64,000 bases of DNA from Cristatella mucedo (GCA_009760855.2 WPIO01000054.1:2908501-2972500); one strand, 5' to 3'; counted from the first letter of the stretch, positions 22,805-35,799 are shown. Notes: generated from the letters alone by a model not told the origin. Made by a program: numbers and translations.

Positions 22805-25190
22805 AAATTTTGCGATGCTGAGTCAATTACCGGCCACGATATGAAGTGGATTAAATAGCCAACCTTTTAGCAGCTCACTCTGATTGGCTTGATTTCACCA
22901 CACCTGAATTGTTAGAAATACTAATTGATCAATCTAAAGAAGTTGAGTACTCGGGCTGCTGCATTTGGTGTTAAAGGATTTGTGGTGGAGATCAAATATG
23001 TTAGCCAAAGGTCCATCCTAAGGTAAATTTAGTTCTAGTTTTAAAGCAGGAGTGTATAATTGACTCAGACAACTGAGCTTGGGCTGCCCAATTTCAACGA
23101 TGTCGATCAAGTGTAAATAAATGAGTTTAAAAAACCGCGATAGAATCAAACCACGAAAGTCAAAACACGAAGTGGCGAGAGACGACTGTATATTTATTCC
23201 ATATTTTTTTATCTCAGTTCTCGTAACTTTAAAGCTCACGTTATTTGGATATGATATAGCTGCAGAACTTCTTTGTTATGTTAACGCTTAGCAATGTCAC
23301 CTGGTCATCAATGGCTCCGACTCAAGTATTGCTTCACCCATAATTGTATCAGAACCAGCCCGAATTTGTATCGAGCTCCTACGAAATTAGTAGCTCTGTG
23401 CCCGTCTCCACACCGAAATCCTGTCGGGCAATGACATAATTCCCAATTAGTTAAAAATCGTTGACTTATGTAACATCATACGGAGTAATTTTGAATTAAT
23501 AAACTAAACAAACTTAAATTTTAGGTTTAGCTAAACATTGTTGCCAGGTCATCAATGGCTCCGACTCAAGTATTGCTTCACCCGTGATTGTATCCGAAGC
23601 AGGCCAAATTATTATCGAGCTACAAGGAAATTAGTAGCTCTTTGCCCGACTACACACGGAAATCCTGGCGGGCAATAACCGAGATCATTATTAGATCATA
23701 ATAATTGAATAGTCTAATTTTATACGGAGTAATTTTGAAGTAAGAAATTACAAATCTTAAAGTCTCGTGGAAAATTCCAAATGTCAGTTATCACTTTTAC
23801 GTGTGTGATCACGAAAGTACAAACACATCAGCCCATGCTAAACACTAAAACCTTGGGATGCACAGCCATGCAGGAAAGATGATGCATCACGAGTTTGAAA
23901 GCAGAAAAGTAAGAAATGTCTGCCCGTTGTTTAAGTATTTCGTCAAAATGCGAACCGAGAGTGGCTTTCTCTTTACTTAAAATCGTTTCAAAATTTCCTA
24001 GTATCATTTTTAGATACCACATTGTAATCTAGCTCCAACCGACTGCCTTGTTGTATTTAGTAGTATCATTTAGGATTGAGCCTATAATTCCCATGGACGA
24101 AATTTCAATGCTGCTTGCACCCTTGCTGAGTATTTGAATGACGGCAAAAATGAATGGGCGATTTTCTGGCTCTTTAGATAGCCTCAGTCTGAAAATCCTG
24201 GTGTGGGAGACGTAGCTTAACCTGTGTAACACCTGCCTCCAGCCTGATTAATTTAAAAATGACTGAGGAGGCTAGACATACCTCGATGCCACTCCAGCTG
24301 TGATTGATGGTTGAGACCTCGATCCCCAACACACGAACAGAGGAGCCGACTTCCGAATCCGTAGCTTGATCGTATACCTGACTAGAAGCCGCTTTGAATT
24401 TGCCAACTGCTGATTCCAGACTATACACGATGCTCAAGCGTTGCATTTGAATAACTCACCATAATTCTTGTAAGCTCGACTGGTGCACACTACCCACTGG
24501 CACAAAAGTCGTAGTTAAACGTTTGCCGATGCCTGAACAAGCCTCTCAGGAGCAGAGATGCAGCATTTTAGTCAATGCTTTGTCCAAGGTCTGGATTTCA
24601 ATTGCAGTTTCGAGATCTATTCACCGTTACAATGAGTTGTATTGCTACAGATTGAACGGAAAACTAAAGCCACTTTGATAATCAATAAGTGCACACAATC
24701 ATAGCAAAGTTTGCCTGTGCCTTAATCGATAGGAATGATTGAATACTATTAAAGCTGAACTTATTAAAACGTTTCTTATGGCATAAATTTGCTTTCCTGA
24801 TTCCACATTCATAATGACTTCGATTTCTGGCCTTACTCAGCTATGCTTCTCGCGTTTCACGAGTTGTAGCGACGCTCTAAACGTTCTAAATGAAATTCTC
24901 ATTCCTAGCATCTTCGCAGTCATTGTGGTTTTGTCGTGATTGAAGCTGGGATTGCATTGCTTCCGTAGGTCATAATTTTCCATAGGTTCCATAGGTCATT
25001 CGAAGTCTTTCGAATGACCTATCAACAGATTTGAATATTATCTTGTTAATAGCATTCTAATTATAAAAAGCCGTTCGTAGCATCTACAAAGCTGAAATTT
25101 TTTATTGAAAATATCTATAGAAAAATGTCTACTCATTAGCCTGGAGATACCTACAAAACTCAAATATGCATCACTACGTTTCTGAAAGAA
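22805..25190 (+). repeat. Segmental duplication block R, copy R1
   Basis: Alignable in order with R2 (28985-30660) and R3 (33062-34985): 'aatagccaacct' region, the 'atcctgtcgggcaatga' segment, 'gaatgggcgattttctggctctt' (24153; compare 29776 and 33900), 'ggtgtgggaga', and 'atgcagcatttta..tca' (24560). R1 has an internal duplication of about 245 bp (23282-23460 and 23530-23700). Short frames on either strand are not conserved between copies, so I treat the block as non-coding. Confidence 0.7.
24991..25022. repeat. Perfect inverted repeat, 14 bp arms, 4 bp loop
   Basis: ATAGGTCATTCGAA, then GTCT, then the exact reverse complement. Copies R2 and R3 do not have it at the matching place, so it arose in R1 only. 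Confidence 0.9.
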
Positions 25191-25645
25191 ATACGATTGA
25201 GCAGCTGAGCTGCTGAACAAGTTTCTGCCACATCGCACTCTCAGTTATTACAGGACGGCAAAGTAGGTGCTCCATCCTTTGGATTATGGACCGTTGCCGA
25301 AGCGCTTACTCCACAGATTCTACATTATAGAACTCATTTCCACAAGTTTTCTCAGCGACATACAAGCTCTTGCAGCCAATTTTTAGCATATCTAATCCAG
25401 CCTATAGGAGCTACTCGTGAAATCTACCGTTCCCACTACCTCTACTGTTCTTTCTGACAATGCTTGCTGCTCACTTTCTAAATGGTGCCTAAAAGTAAGC
25501 CTGACGGCTAAAGAATGCATACCAAAAGCCACTTACACTTTGAGAGTCCCGTAGAAAAACTCTGCTGCGTCACAACGTCACAGCAATTGTGGCTATGTGG
25601 CGTTTAAGGCTGGGATACATGACACTGCATTAACCTTAACAGAGT
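25190..25645 (+). mobile_element. Old LINE family B 3' fragment (copy in block R1)
   Basis: Resembles the 3' end of family B at 39.2-39.62 kb: 'gctgagctgctgaacaagttt', 'ctcactttctaaatggt', 'ggctaaagaatgcataccaaaagccacttac' (compare 39500-39540), then 'ctctgctgcgtcaca' and a degraded tail. Equivalent fragments occupy the same position in R2 and R3, so the insertion predates the duplications. Confidence 0.55.
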
Positions 25646-25689
25646 TACGCCATTACGATTATGGCGCTTAACACTGTAACCACAGTGTC

Positions 25690-26070
25690 TACACACATTA
25701 CAAACTCAGTGAAAACAAATAATTTTAAATGTATTAGCTCGCGTAGTGTTCATGTCAGTTAATAGAGGAAAAAGTTATAAATATAAAGAGCAGTATGCTA
25801 AGATCATACTCAACTTGTAAAGTAGCACTCGATCCACGCTATCATAATGTAACTGTTCCATGGAAACCAGTAACAGTAAATATTAAATGATTTAGCAGCC
25901 TCATTTACATCATAAATATTAAGGGTTGAATTTACAAAGCATCTGCTTGCAGTTAATAATAAAGAATTGCCAACAACAGCTATCGAACTCACGACAGCGG
26001 TTGGGAACAGTGAGCACCTTTCCTCCTGGGCTCTTACGGCTTGGCAATAATAACTGCTTCTTGCAAAAAT
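25690..26070 (+). repeat. Duplicated block U, copy 1
   Basis: Aligns with 39680-40080 ('gcagtatgc.aag', 'ccatggaaac', 'agcctcatttacat', 'ctatcgaactcacg.cagcggttggga'). No coding potential is conserved between the two. Confidence 0.7.
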
Positions 26071-26649
26071 CGATGCATAATGCAAATTTCAGGATGAATG
26101 CATAGCTCTGTTAAACTTTAAAGCTTAGGCTCCTTGTTTGCAAAAAACTACCGACAAAGCGATCGAGTCTTTACGTAATCAAAGCAACGAGGAAGGGGCT
26201 CGTCTTTGGTGAAATGAGTTCCCCTAGGCAGGCAATTGCAGCTGATGAATGACCTGAGTGAGCTCTGATTCTTCGCTTGACCAGAAACCAGCGTAGATGA
26301 GACAATGGGCTCGAGAAGTACGAGATGACGCAAATTTGCTCAATCAACAAGCTGGAATGCCTCAGACACTGCTAGAACGTTTGAATCCCAATTTAAAGCT
26401 TGGCTACTAGAGTAGAAATGTACCTGACTCTGCTCACGAGCTTCACGATTAGAGGTTAAAATCGAGCTTTCGCCAAATGATATGCCCTTGGGGGACTCTC
26501 CAAGCTACACAGAATAAGTAAGTGGTAGGCCGGAGATAAGTTTTAAGTCACTTAGAAAGCGTGAAAGGCTTTTGGTATTGCAGCGGCTTACAATGCATAG
26601 TAAGCTTAGCTGCTGAGAGACAACGTAGTCTTGCTGATTCCATGAGCTT

Positions 26650-28000
26650 TAATCCGGTTCAATAAATTTGCAATGGGCGCGGCGCATGAAGCTCAGCCGG
26701 TGAGTTTGCCAGCTCATGCTCGAGTTATCTGCCACCGTCTGGGTAATTGGCCAATTCCTGAGTCGACGAGTCAGTCTCTGTGCACACTTCGCAATAGGTA
26801 TTCTGTCATGTTTAGGCTCGGTTAAATGAACAAGTTTTGTTCACGTTTGGTTCAGCTAAGATTGCACTGCCGCCGAGCATGCCTCGAATCCAGGTCCCAC
26901 ATTTCAAAAGCGACTTATCATTAAATGAGAACAATTTCCAGCTTTTCCATTCCGGCTAACTTCCGGCAGAGAAACATCGCCCAAATTGGGGGTGTTTAGA
27001 CGAAAATGCGACAGACAAAACCATTTCATAAAATGCGTAAAGTCGCACCTAGATTTGTGCAATTTCCTTCACTCAGAAATCCCTATTACCAAAATGATCA
27101 AGTAAATCCGGCCTGTACCCATAATTTTCGACTGCTGTGCTAAACTCCGCTGCTCGTATTGTCCTATCGGGAAAATTTAAATGATAGGACGCCACCAGGC
27201 TTCCAAAAGAGCTTCATTAGTTTCCTAACCCACACCGAATCATATCGACAGTTTTTAATATCTTTTCTTTGATGCTTTACTTTAATCATGCTACTTATCC
27301 GACCTCCTTTCTCACCCTCTATCATGTCATAGCACGTCGCCACTCGTCAGCATCTGGTCGTCTCGCCATCAGTCACCAAATGGAGATCTGGATACGATTT
27401 TAGGCATTGTGCTCGTTACTACTAACCAATCGATCTTCCTTCCATTACCGAAAATGTAAGTTCCTAGACAGAGTTTCTTATCTCTGAAGGCGGTATACCA
27501 ATATATTATTCTGGATACTATTCAGTTTTGAGGATCGATCCCTCTGCTCAGAAGTACCATATGGCCGGAGCAAGCTTTCGAAAAAGGGTGCTACTTTTTA
27601 TGATTTGGCATCTCCTAAATGTATCAGATGGAGGCGCGTCTCTTTCAGTAAGCCGTTTTGCTGATGTACTCGTTGCTGCGATCTTTTTTTTGTCACGCTC
27701 CAAATTAATTTGCATCCCAGCAAATGCACGAATCAGGGCGCGGTACGATCTAGACTATCAATGACATGTCATGGCTCCACGGCTGCCATGGGAGCATTAT
27801 TTTGTATCGCCCTAGCTTAAGCACAATCGTCATTTTTTGAGCTAACTTGAAACTCAACACGCTTCTGACCCCGTTGGCATTGATTCACTTGCAGGTCACG
27901 TGCAAAGCACTGAAATAGATATTACATTATCCTAGATTGCGATGTAAATCATCCATTCCAGCGTGGCATCCTATCAAGGAATTTACCACGAAGTCAGGTG
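26650..28000 (+). repeat. Duplicated block S, copy S1
   Basis: Aligns in order with 42950-44330: 'ccatgagcttt', 'gagtcgacgagtcagtct', 'aaatgaacaagtttt', 'ccagcttttcc', 'ggctaacttccgg', 'accatttc', 'gatcttt', and the 'acttgcaggtcac' segment near 27890 (compare 44262 and 45026). It contains no supported gene. The plus-strand frame at 27528-27764 is not conserved as protein in S2. Confidence 0.7.
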
Positions 28001-28260
28001 TGGTTACGCATGGAACGATTTCGCTGTAATTGACCGGCATTTATTAGTGCTTGCACACCTATCTATCTAGAATTCAACATTGAACGAGTAAACGCAGAGG
28101 GTGTGCTGCTCATTTACGCACATGAGAGCTCGGTTTTCATTGGGATCAACAGCGATTGCTGTTGCTGGTTTTTTGAATCTAATCATTTACTTATATTTAC
28201 TTATACTTCAAACGGAACTTGAATCTTTTGGAGATCCCGCCAGGCGTTCTTTCCCACACA
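28000..28260 (+). repeat. Partial third copy of the 19.7/20.9 kb tandem unit
   Basis: Similar to 20060-20250 and 21200-21440: 'gtggcatcctatcaaggaattta', 'cattgaacgagtaaacgcagag', 'acgcacatgagagct'. It continues like 21975-22110 ('gaatctaatca.ttactt'), suggesting that the segment moved together with the end of unit 2. Confidence 0.7.
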
Positions 28261-28369
28261 AAGCATAGAACTCACTTTCGACGGCGTCAGGACATTACCT
28301 GACTTTAAGTCATGCTGAAGAATCTAAAACGCAATTACCTATTACAGCATGTAGTATACAAAGGTGCTT

Positions 28370-28495
28370 GGTTCTCGTGTGCTTATATGTGCTGAAACTG
28401 CACTAATGCCGATGACCATATTTTATCGTGCGTCCTTTGCAGCAAGTCTAAAGAGATTGATTTCACTGGAAGCGCTATTAATAAGGTATTTTATT
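28370..28495 (+). mobile_element. LINE family A, degenerate 3' tail
   Basis: A 'gtgcttatatgtgctgaaac' type 3' UTR start, 'cctttgcagcaagtctaaag' and a decayed stem-loop are visible, but the ATT tail is short. A similar remnant is at 22.2 kb, after the matching unit, so both may descend from one insertion. Confidence 0.55.
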
Positions 28496-28779
28496 TAAGT
28501 CTTCACGAGTCCCTGCCTGTAACTGCCACAAGCCACAGAGAACAGGTGGGCATGACTAAAGATTGTCCAGAGATTGTTTTTTTATAACATTCGAAGCCCA
28601 CACGCTTTCGGTTGGATGGTCTTATCAAACTGGTACAAGTAAAAGTAACAGCTACAGCCGTCCCTAGTTTTTCGTGAAGCATCAATTCAAGCAATGATAA
28701 GTGAATTTCCGAGTAATATGACTCCTAAATATACATCAAATACTTTCGGAGTTAAAACATTGAAAACCATCTTCAAACC

Positions 28780-28836
<57 letters not shown>

Positions 28837-28837
28837 A
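28780..28837. repeat. (TA)n microsatellite
   Basis: About 28 TA units with one CA interruption near 28812. Confidence 0.95.
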
Positions 28838-28984
28838 CTCGTACACTTTACTAACGTTGACAAAACCCTACGCACATGAAATAGCATCCTTTTAGTCCTC
28901 GTTACTACCTTATCGTACAATATATTTAACGAAATAAGAGAAGATGGATAGCACTATTTGTTAATAATACCGTATTTATATTAC

Positions 28985-30660
28985 AGAAATGTGTACAAAC
29001 TTAAGCATAAATGAGAACAATACGCGTGAGGCTGAATCAATCACCAGCCCCGGTATTAAAATGATTGAATAGCCAACCTGTAACCAGCACACTTTGATCA
29101 GAATTTTTTTTTTAAATTCACTAATTGCTGAAGCTTGTTGTGATATTAAGGCTTACCATTGTCAACGTGTAGTCAGTGGATCTGACTACTGTATTTAGTC
29201 AAGCACAAAAGTATCAAGACGAGCCCGGATAATTCTCGAGCTACTAACAGATTATTAGCTCGTTGACCGTCTCCATGTAACCATCCTGCCGGGCATTAGA
29301 GACGTAAGTGATTTTGTGTGAACAACCAATCAATGTAATTCCATACAGAATATTTTAGAAATCTTAAGCTAAAAAACAGGGAAATTTTTTGGAAATTGAC
29401 TAAAGTAAGTTCTTACTTTGACGGCGATGATTAGGAAGACGCTAAAACATCAGGCCAATCACAAAATGCACTCGATTTGAGACGTACTGAGTTGCACAAA
29501 TGACGACGAATTGCGAGATGAAAAAGAGACGCGAGAAAAGTCAGTATGTTTTTTCAAATGCGATGTCCACGTGCGAACATTTAGCGGCTTAATCTTTGCT
29601 TATTTCGTTTAAAAGCGTCAAAGTACACTTTTTAAATATGGCATGGAAATCCAATTCTAACCGCTGGCCTTTTGTATTTAGTAACACTGTTTAAGATTGC
29701 GTGAATAATTTCTTGAGACAAACATGTAATGCTACTTGCACCTTTGCTGGGTATTTTAATGAGCGCACCAATGAATGAGCGATTTCCTGGCTCTTTAAAT
29801 AACCAAAGTAGTATCATCCAGGTGTGGGAGAATAAACTTAACTTGTGTAATAGCTATTATCCTGCCTCCAGCACGATTTATTTTGAAGTGAATCAGGAGG
29901 CAGGAAATATCTCGCCACTACTCCAGCTGAGATATACGGTAGAATCATTGACCCCAAACTAAAGAAGATGGTGCGTAACATCTGAATCCGTAACGGAATT
30001 CCTTACTAAAAGAGGCTCTGAGTTTGATATCTGCACATTTGAGACTAACTCTGACGCTCCAGCCTGGCATCTGAATCACACGCTATTAGGCCTGTAGGCT
30101 CGCCAGGTGCACACTTCTTATTGGCACAAAAATTGTAATAACAGGTTTGCAAATGCATGAATAAGCCTTGGACAAGCTGAGATGCAGCATTCTACGTCAG
30201 CGGTTTGGTCAATGTGTGGCTGTCAATAGCAGTTTATAGATTTTTTTCCAAGCATACAAGTTGCGTGTAAACTGAATAAACACAGCCACGATTTTTGCAC
30301 TGAGTAAATTAAACTGCATTGAATAAGTTCCACGTGCCGGAAGACGGCGACGCTCCAATTTTTCCAAATCAACAATCTCGTCCTAGAATTCCTAGCGTCT
30401 GTGTAGTCAGTTTGGTCTGGTCGTGATTACCTATGGAAATGCCATACGTCTATGGTGATGGTTGGGCGTTCGCAAAATGACCTCTTAACTGATTCGGATA
30501 TGCTCTTATTATGATAAGCTTAGTTATACAAAATGGTTCATAACATTTTCAGTGCTGATATTTTTTATTTTAAAAATCATAAGTAAAAATCTGTGCTAGT
30601 TTGACTGAACGTAGCTACACAATTCAAATGATCCAAAAAATGTCATGATAACATTTTTTT
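28985..30660 (+). repeat. Segmental duplication block R, copy R2
   Basis: See R1 and R3. R2 and R3 are the closest pair: 'attattagctcgttgacc' and 'atcctgccgggcattag' (29286 and 33406), 'gacgaattgcgagatg' (29508; compare 33625), 'ccactactccagctgagat' (29922; compare 34041). Non-coding as far as I can see. Confidence 0.75.
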
Positions 30661-31135
30661 TTTAGCTGATCCTGCACAAAATACCGCCGCCTCACATCCT
30701 AAGTTAGTTAATGTTGGAAAAAGTATGTTCTATCATTATGTTTATAGACTGCTGCTGAGGCATTTTCGCAGCAGCAGTATTGGTTGTAGTACTCCTCGTC
30801 ACAATCATCACTCAAAGACGTTTAATCTGCTGCGGTTGACGACAGCGTATTGAGTCTATAATAATAAAGCTACTTACTACTTCCAAGGTGCTCACTACAA
30901 TTACTGCTATCTAGAGCTTGAAGTTTTCTCACTTTTTCAAATCCGCCTGACGTTAAGTCTAATAGCCAAAAAAAAATATTCCTATTACCACGCTCGCTAT
31001 GACTATGCCATAGAAAACTCTCCTGCACAATCACGTCATAGAAATAGCGGCTATGAGGAGTTTGAGGCGGCCGAACATGATACTGCGTTACTTTTAACGT
31101 TTTTCCACTCGCAGAATTCTGGCGCTCGCCGACGT
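30660..31135 (+). mobile_element. Old LINE family B 3' fragment (copy in block R2)
   Basis: Occupies the same place in R2 as the fragments at 25.2 kb (R1) and 35.0 kb (R3) do in theirs. 'ggcattttcgcagcagcag', 'aaaactctcctgcacaatcacgtca' and 'gtttgaggcggccgaacat' are shared with the R3 copy. It is strongly decayed relative to family B and recognised mainly by its tail end ('actctcctgc', then 'actgcgttactttt'). Confidence 0.5.
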
Positions 31136-31259
31136 GGTGAAACTTCGGCCTGAGGAACACGAGTAAAGCTGTGTTTATAATGGAAGTGATTCTGGCCCCC
31201 TTCCTGTTTCTGTCCGTGAAGTGGTTTCAGGATTTAATTGAAACTATATGAATTTACAC

Positions 31260-31660
31260 TACCTTATCATAGCCTAAATTCTTGCAGCCTGCTCAATTGT
31301 AGGATTTTGAAATGACGAATCTTTGGTCCTGCGATAACTAAGAATGTAGGCCGAGCCACCATCTTTAATTTGTAGCCGCCTGCAAAAAGTGACCAAGCAT
31401 CTTTGTTCATAAGACCATCTCAAAGAAACTGTTGTGTGAAAAAACTTTCCGATGTCATTTCACACGAATATGGCTATTTGTTATTATATCACCCTAAAAT
31501 AAAAATAATAAACTCTAATCGAAATACATACTGTAGCCTCCCGCTTACGTCCGCACCCGTTTTAGTAGGCATCCCATTAAGTTTGCATATTGATTCCAAG
31601 AATTCTGAGTTCAGATTTAGTAGCTAAACGTGCCTTGAGTCCTAGCGTGGTGAATGTTTT
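31260..31660 (+). repeat. Duplicated block T, copy 1
   Basis: Aligns with 35575-35770 plus 37910-38110, which is interrupted there by a LINE A insertion ('gttcataagaccatc', 'tttcacacgaatatggctatttg', 'ttagtaggcatccca'). A third short piece is at 38450-38530. This copy serves as the empty site for the LINE. Confidence 0.75.
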
Positions 31661-31825
31661 GAAGTTTCCGGCGTGTGGCTTTAAAGAGATTTCACGAATC
31701 TTGCTCTGTATCGATTGAAACAATTTCTCAAGATCGTTGCATGTATCATCAGCTTCAATTTGAACTCTAGAGCAGAGCAGCTGATCCTCTATGTCGAGAA
31801 CCGGCTTGCAAAGTAAATTGAACCC

Positions 31826-32313
31826 CTATAATATAAGTTCAGGTTTTACACCGGCGTTGTGATCATGAACATTTCCGTCGCGATCATCATCATCCACCAG
31901 ACTTTCAAGGATCCTCGTCGAATCCAACAGCTCGTCAACATCTTTCAACGTCACAGCAATATATTCTTTATTGTTCTCGTTATCATCGTAAGCAAAGTAT
32001 TGCAGTTGCAAAAAAGCGATAGATAAAATCAAATCAATATTTCGAAGGTCATTGCAAGTTCGGTGCCCACACATTCAGCATCGCTTTCAGAATCCCTTCT
32101 GGTCTTAAAAACAATAGTTTGGCCTTTTAGCAAAAAAAATTTTGAGCTTGGTATACCGACATCCCAAGCATTTCGCACTTTCGCATCACTTGTCGCACCA
32201 AGCAGGTGGGCTGGGTTACCGTAGAAGAATCCGAAGGACCTCGTAGCAATCTTCACTACGTGTCTTTCTTTGGGTTCATATTTCCTCATCAAGTTCGCAA
32301 AAGTCACGAACAT
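31826..32313 (-). pseudogene. Unrecognised minus-strand reading frame pair
   Basis: Two overlapping minus-strand frames: 32313 to 32029 (94 residues from a true ATG) and 32074 to 31826 (82 residues). The second, from about 'LQLQYFAYDDNEN' onward, has a counterpart at 38100-38375 with conserved residues: Q-L-Q-Y-F, N-D-E-N, E-Y-I-A, V-D-E-L-L, D-D-D-R-D-G and a final E-L-x-L before the stop. Conservation across two diverged copies suggests ancestral coding, but each copy needs frame changes. No family is recognised. Confidence 0.4.
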
Positions 32314-33061
32314 CCTTGTGAGAAATATTAATATCTCTTTTCTAGAGCTGAGATTATACCCATGTCACAAGCTTTTTTCAGCTTGTACAATGCAGGGGAA
32401 AGAAACACGCTCGAATATTGTCACGTTTTAAGTATAAAAAATGTCCTGGAGCGTTCTACATCAGCAATAGAACTCAACGTTCTGTTAGCTTTAACATTCT
32501 GAAAAAAGCGCCTCATTGAACGACTTCCAACCGGTTCCTACAATAATCTAACATTTCGCTTGATTAAGGTAAGTGGCAGGCCAAAGCTGGTCTTTAATAC
32601 AAGCTGCTTATTTGGATTTTCAAAACAAAGCACAACGATTTTTTTGAGTTGTCGTTGCGTTTGCCAAAGTGATCAGAGAGACTCGAGCTTTCGCTTTCTT
32701 GTTTGCCTCTAGTGGTTGAAATATTGTTATCTGGCAGAGCACGACTATATCTTTGAAGCAATCAAAAGGACAAATTGGTCTCGTATCAGTTGTAGACATT
32801 TTTTGGGTAATATTACCCGATAGTCATGTACAGTTTCAAATTTCCATGAAGTACGAATTTTTTAATTCATGTCTACAACTTTCACGGCTAGAATACTGAA
32901 AACCTTTTTACGAATATACCTATATACTGGTTTAATGTTACTAGAACTCTATGGACATGAAAGAGCTCCCTTTTAGTCACCATTAGGACCGTATTATTCC
33001 ATATAAAAACGATATAAGAGCAGATAGGTCGTACCATTGTTACTAATACCGTATTTTTGTT

Positions 33062-34985
33062 GCAGAAACATTAACAATCGTAATCACAAAAAATCTTGCA
33101 TGAGACTAATTCAATCAATGGGAACGGAATCACTTCACCCTTAAATCCATTCAATCAATCACTCCTAACGTAATGTAAAGGATTGATTCCACAACCTGTA
33201 AACAGCAAGCTCTGATCGGCTCACTTTGTTTAGATATAAATTAGCTTCTTAAGTTGCTGGTGACATTAAGGCTTAGAATTTTCGCACGGTTCTTCCACGA
33301 AACCGACTCAAGTTTGGAACGTGGAATAATTGTATCAGGACGATCCCGATTATTTCTTGATCTACTTACAGATTATTAAATTTTTTCCTGTGTAAATTTA
33401 TAAATCCTGCCGGGCATTAGAAGCATTTGTAGGGCTGTATGCATAATCAAACATACAATCACATTGTATGCGAATTAAGTTAGAAATTATGAGACAACAA
33501 ACCTGAAGTTTACTTGAAAGTAACAGGATTAAGTTCTCACTTTATGGCAACGATTACGAAGAAACAGAAACATCAGGTTCATCGTTAAACGCTGTTGCCT
33601 TGAGAAGCGCTGAGGTGCACGAATGATGACGTATCGCTATATGGCAAACAGAAAAGAGAACCGTCTGTATGATGTTCTACTTGTCCTGCCCACATGTGAA
33701 CAGAGAGCTGGTTACACTCCGCTGTAAATTACCCAAAAACTTAAAAGTATAATTTTCAACTACAGCGTTGTAAGCCAATTCAAGCCAACTACGTTTTTGC
33801 ATGAACTAACATTGTTTCAGGTGGTGCGAACAATGTCGTGAGACAAACTTGTGAAACCACTTGTACCCTTGCTGTAATATTTTATGGACAGCACCAATGA
33901 ATGGGCGATCTCCCAGCTCTTGAGATAGCTTCAGTCATATCGTCCAGGTGTGGGAGACCAAGCTTAACCTGTATAGCAGCTCTTATTCTCCCTTCAGCAT
34001 GATTTATTTTCAAGCGACTCGGGAGGCTAAATATATCACGCCACCACTCCAGTAGAGATCGACGGTCGACTCATTGATCCCCAACTTAAGAACAGGGTAC
34101 GTAACCCCTGAATCCGTAGCGGTATTCATGAATCAAAAACGCTGCGAGTTTGCCAGCTGTACGTTCCAGACTAACTCCGACAGTCAAGCGTCACATCACA
34201 ATCGCACACAACAATGCATACAAGCAGGCCAGGTGTGCACTTCTTATTGGCTCAAACATTGTAATACAACCTTTGATAATAGGTAAATAAGCCGTAAATA
34301 AGCCTTACACATGTTGAGATGCAGCCTTTGACGTCAGCGGTTTGTCCAACGTATGGCTGTCAAATACCGTTTATCGATTTATTTTCTTAGAAAGCAAGTT
34401 GCGTGTCAACTGATAAAACGGAAAACGGAACGCATTGAGGTAATCAATACGGGCATGCAAATTAAAAAAGTCTTTATATGCCTAATCGATAGGAGCGATT
34501 GAGCGCCAGGGAAAGCTGAGCTTCTTACTTCCACAATTCCTGCGGAAGACATTTTCTCTCCTCTTTCCATATTCCTAATGACCTCAATAAATGGCCGTAC
34601 TCAGCCGTGCTTTTCGCGTTGCATGAGTTGTATCCCATTGAACAAGTCAAGCATTACAGAGAAATGGCGACGCTCCACTTTTTCTTAATGCACTTTCTTA
34701 CTCCTAGGATTCGTAGCGTCGTTATAGTCAGTTTAGTCAGGTCGTGATTACCTAGGAACATTCCATGCATCTATTGTGATGGTATGGCGTCTGTAAAATG
34801 ACGACTAGACAGATTCTGATATGCTCTTTCTATTCAAAGTTTTAGTTAGAAAAAGTGGTTCATAAACTGACCAGAACTGATTTGTTTCATCCAAAAAACA
34901 GAAAGAATAAGCTGTGCTTGTTTGACTGAACGTAGCTACAAAGTTCTAATAATCCACGCAATGTCATTAACATTTATTCGGTTAA
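33062..34985 (+). repeat. Segmental duplication block R, copy R3
   Basis: Closest to R2; details are given under R1 and R2. The frame at 34074-34286 is not conserved in the other copies. Non-coding as far as I can see. Confidence 0.75.
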
Positions 34986-35445
34986 GCTGAGCTGCTGCAC
35001 AAGTTTCCGCCGCCTAATATCGTCAGGTCATTAGTGTAGGAGAAAGTGTACGTTCTATCATAAAGTTTAAGTACCGCTGCTGAGGCGTTTTCTCAGCAGC
35101 TGTCTTGGTGGTAGAACTCCTTTACACCATCATCGCTTAACGACGTTTACCCTGCTGCAGCCAACTTCAGCATATGGAGTCTATAATATCTATGCTAATT
35201 ACTACTTTGAATGTGCTCACTACCTTTACTGATCTCGTGAGTTTGCAATTCTTCACACTTTTTATTTTTCGCCTGAAATTGGGTCTAATGGCTAAAGAAT
35301 AAATTCCTATCGCCGCTCATGCTTTGAGTATGCAAAAGAAAACTCTCCTGCATAATATAATCAAAGAAATAGCGACTTTAAGGAGTTTAAGGCTGCCATA
35401 CATTATGCTAAGTAACTTTTAAGATTGTTCTGCACTCGGAATCCT
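34985..35445 (+). mobile_element. Old LINE family B 3' fragment (copy in block R3)
   Basis: Same position and content as the fragments at 25.2 and 30.7 kb: 'gctgagctgctgcacaagttt', 'ggcgttttctcagcagctg', 'aactctcctgcataat', 'aaggctgccatacat'. Heavily decayed. Confidence 0.5.
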
Positions 35446-35799
35446 TGAGCTTACCAACGTGGCGCAAGATCACAGGAGGAACACGAGTAAAGCGGTGTTT
35501 ACATTTTAAGAGATTCTGGCACCCTTCCTGCTTCTGTCGTGAAGGTTTTCTGGTTACCGGTAAAACTAGATTAAATTAAATTACTTTAAGTTACCGTAAA
35601 TGCTTGCAGGCTGCTCAATAGTTGGATGTTGAAATGACGAATAGTTGGTCCAGAGATAACTAAGTACGAAGGCAAAGCCAACATCTTTCATTCGTAGCCT
35701 CCTGTGAAAAGAGGCCAAGCATCATTGTTCATAAGCCCATCGAAAAGAGTCTGGGTTGTGCAATTAAATTTGTGATTAAAATTGCAATCACACTTGCAT

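Noticed and set aside
23828-24446. Minus-strand frames in block R1 as a possible gene
   Set aside because: The matching places in R2 and R3 do not keep the frames, and changes are not codon-biased to the eye.
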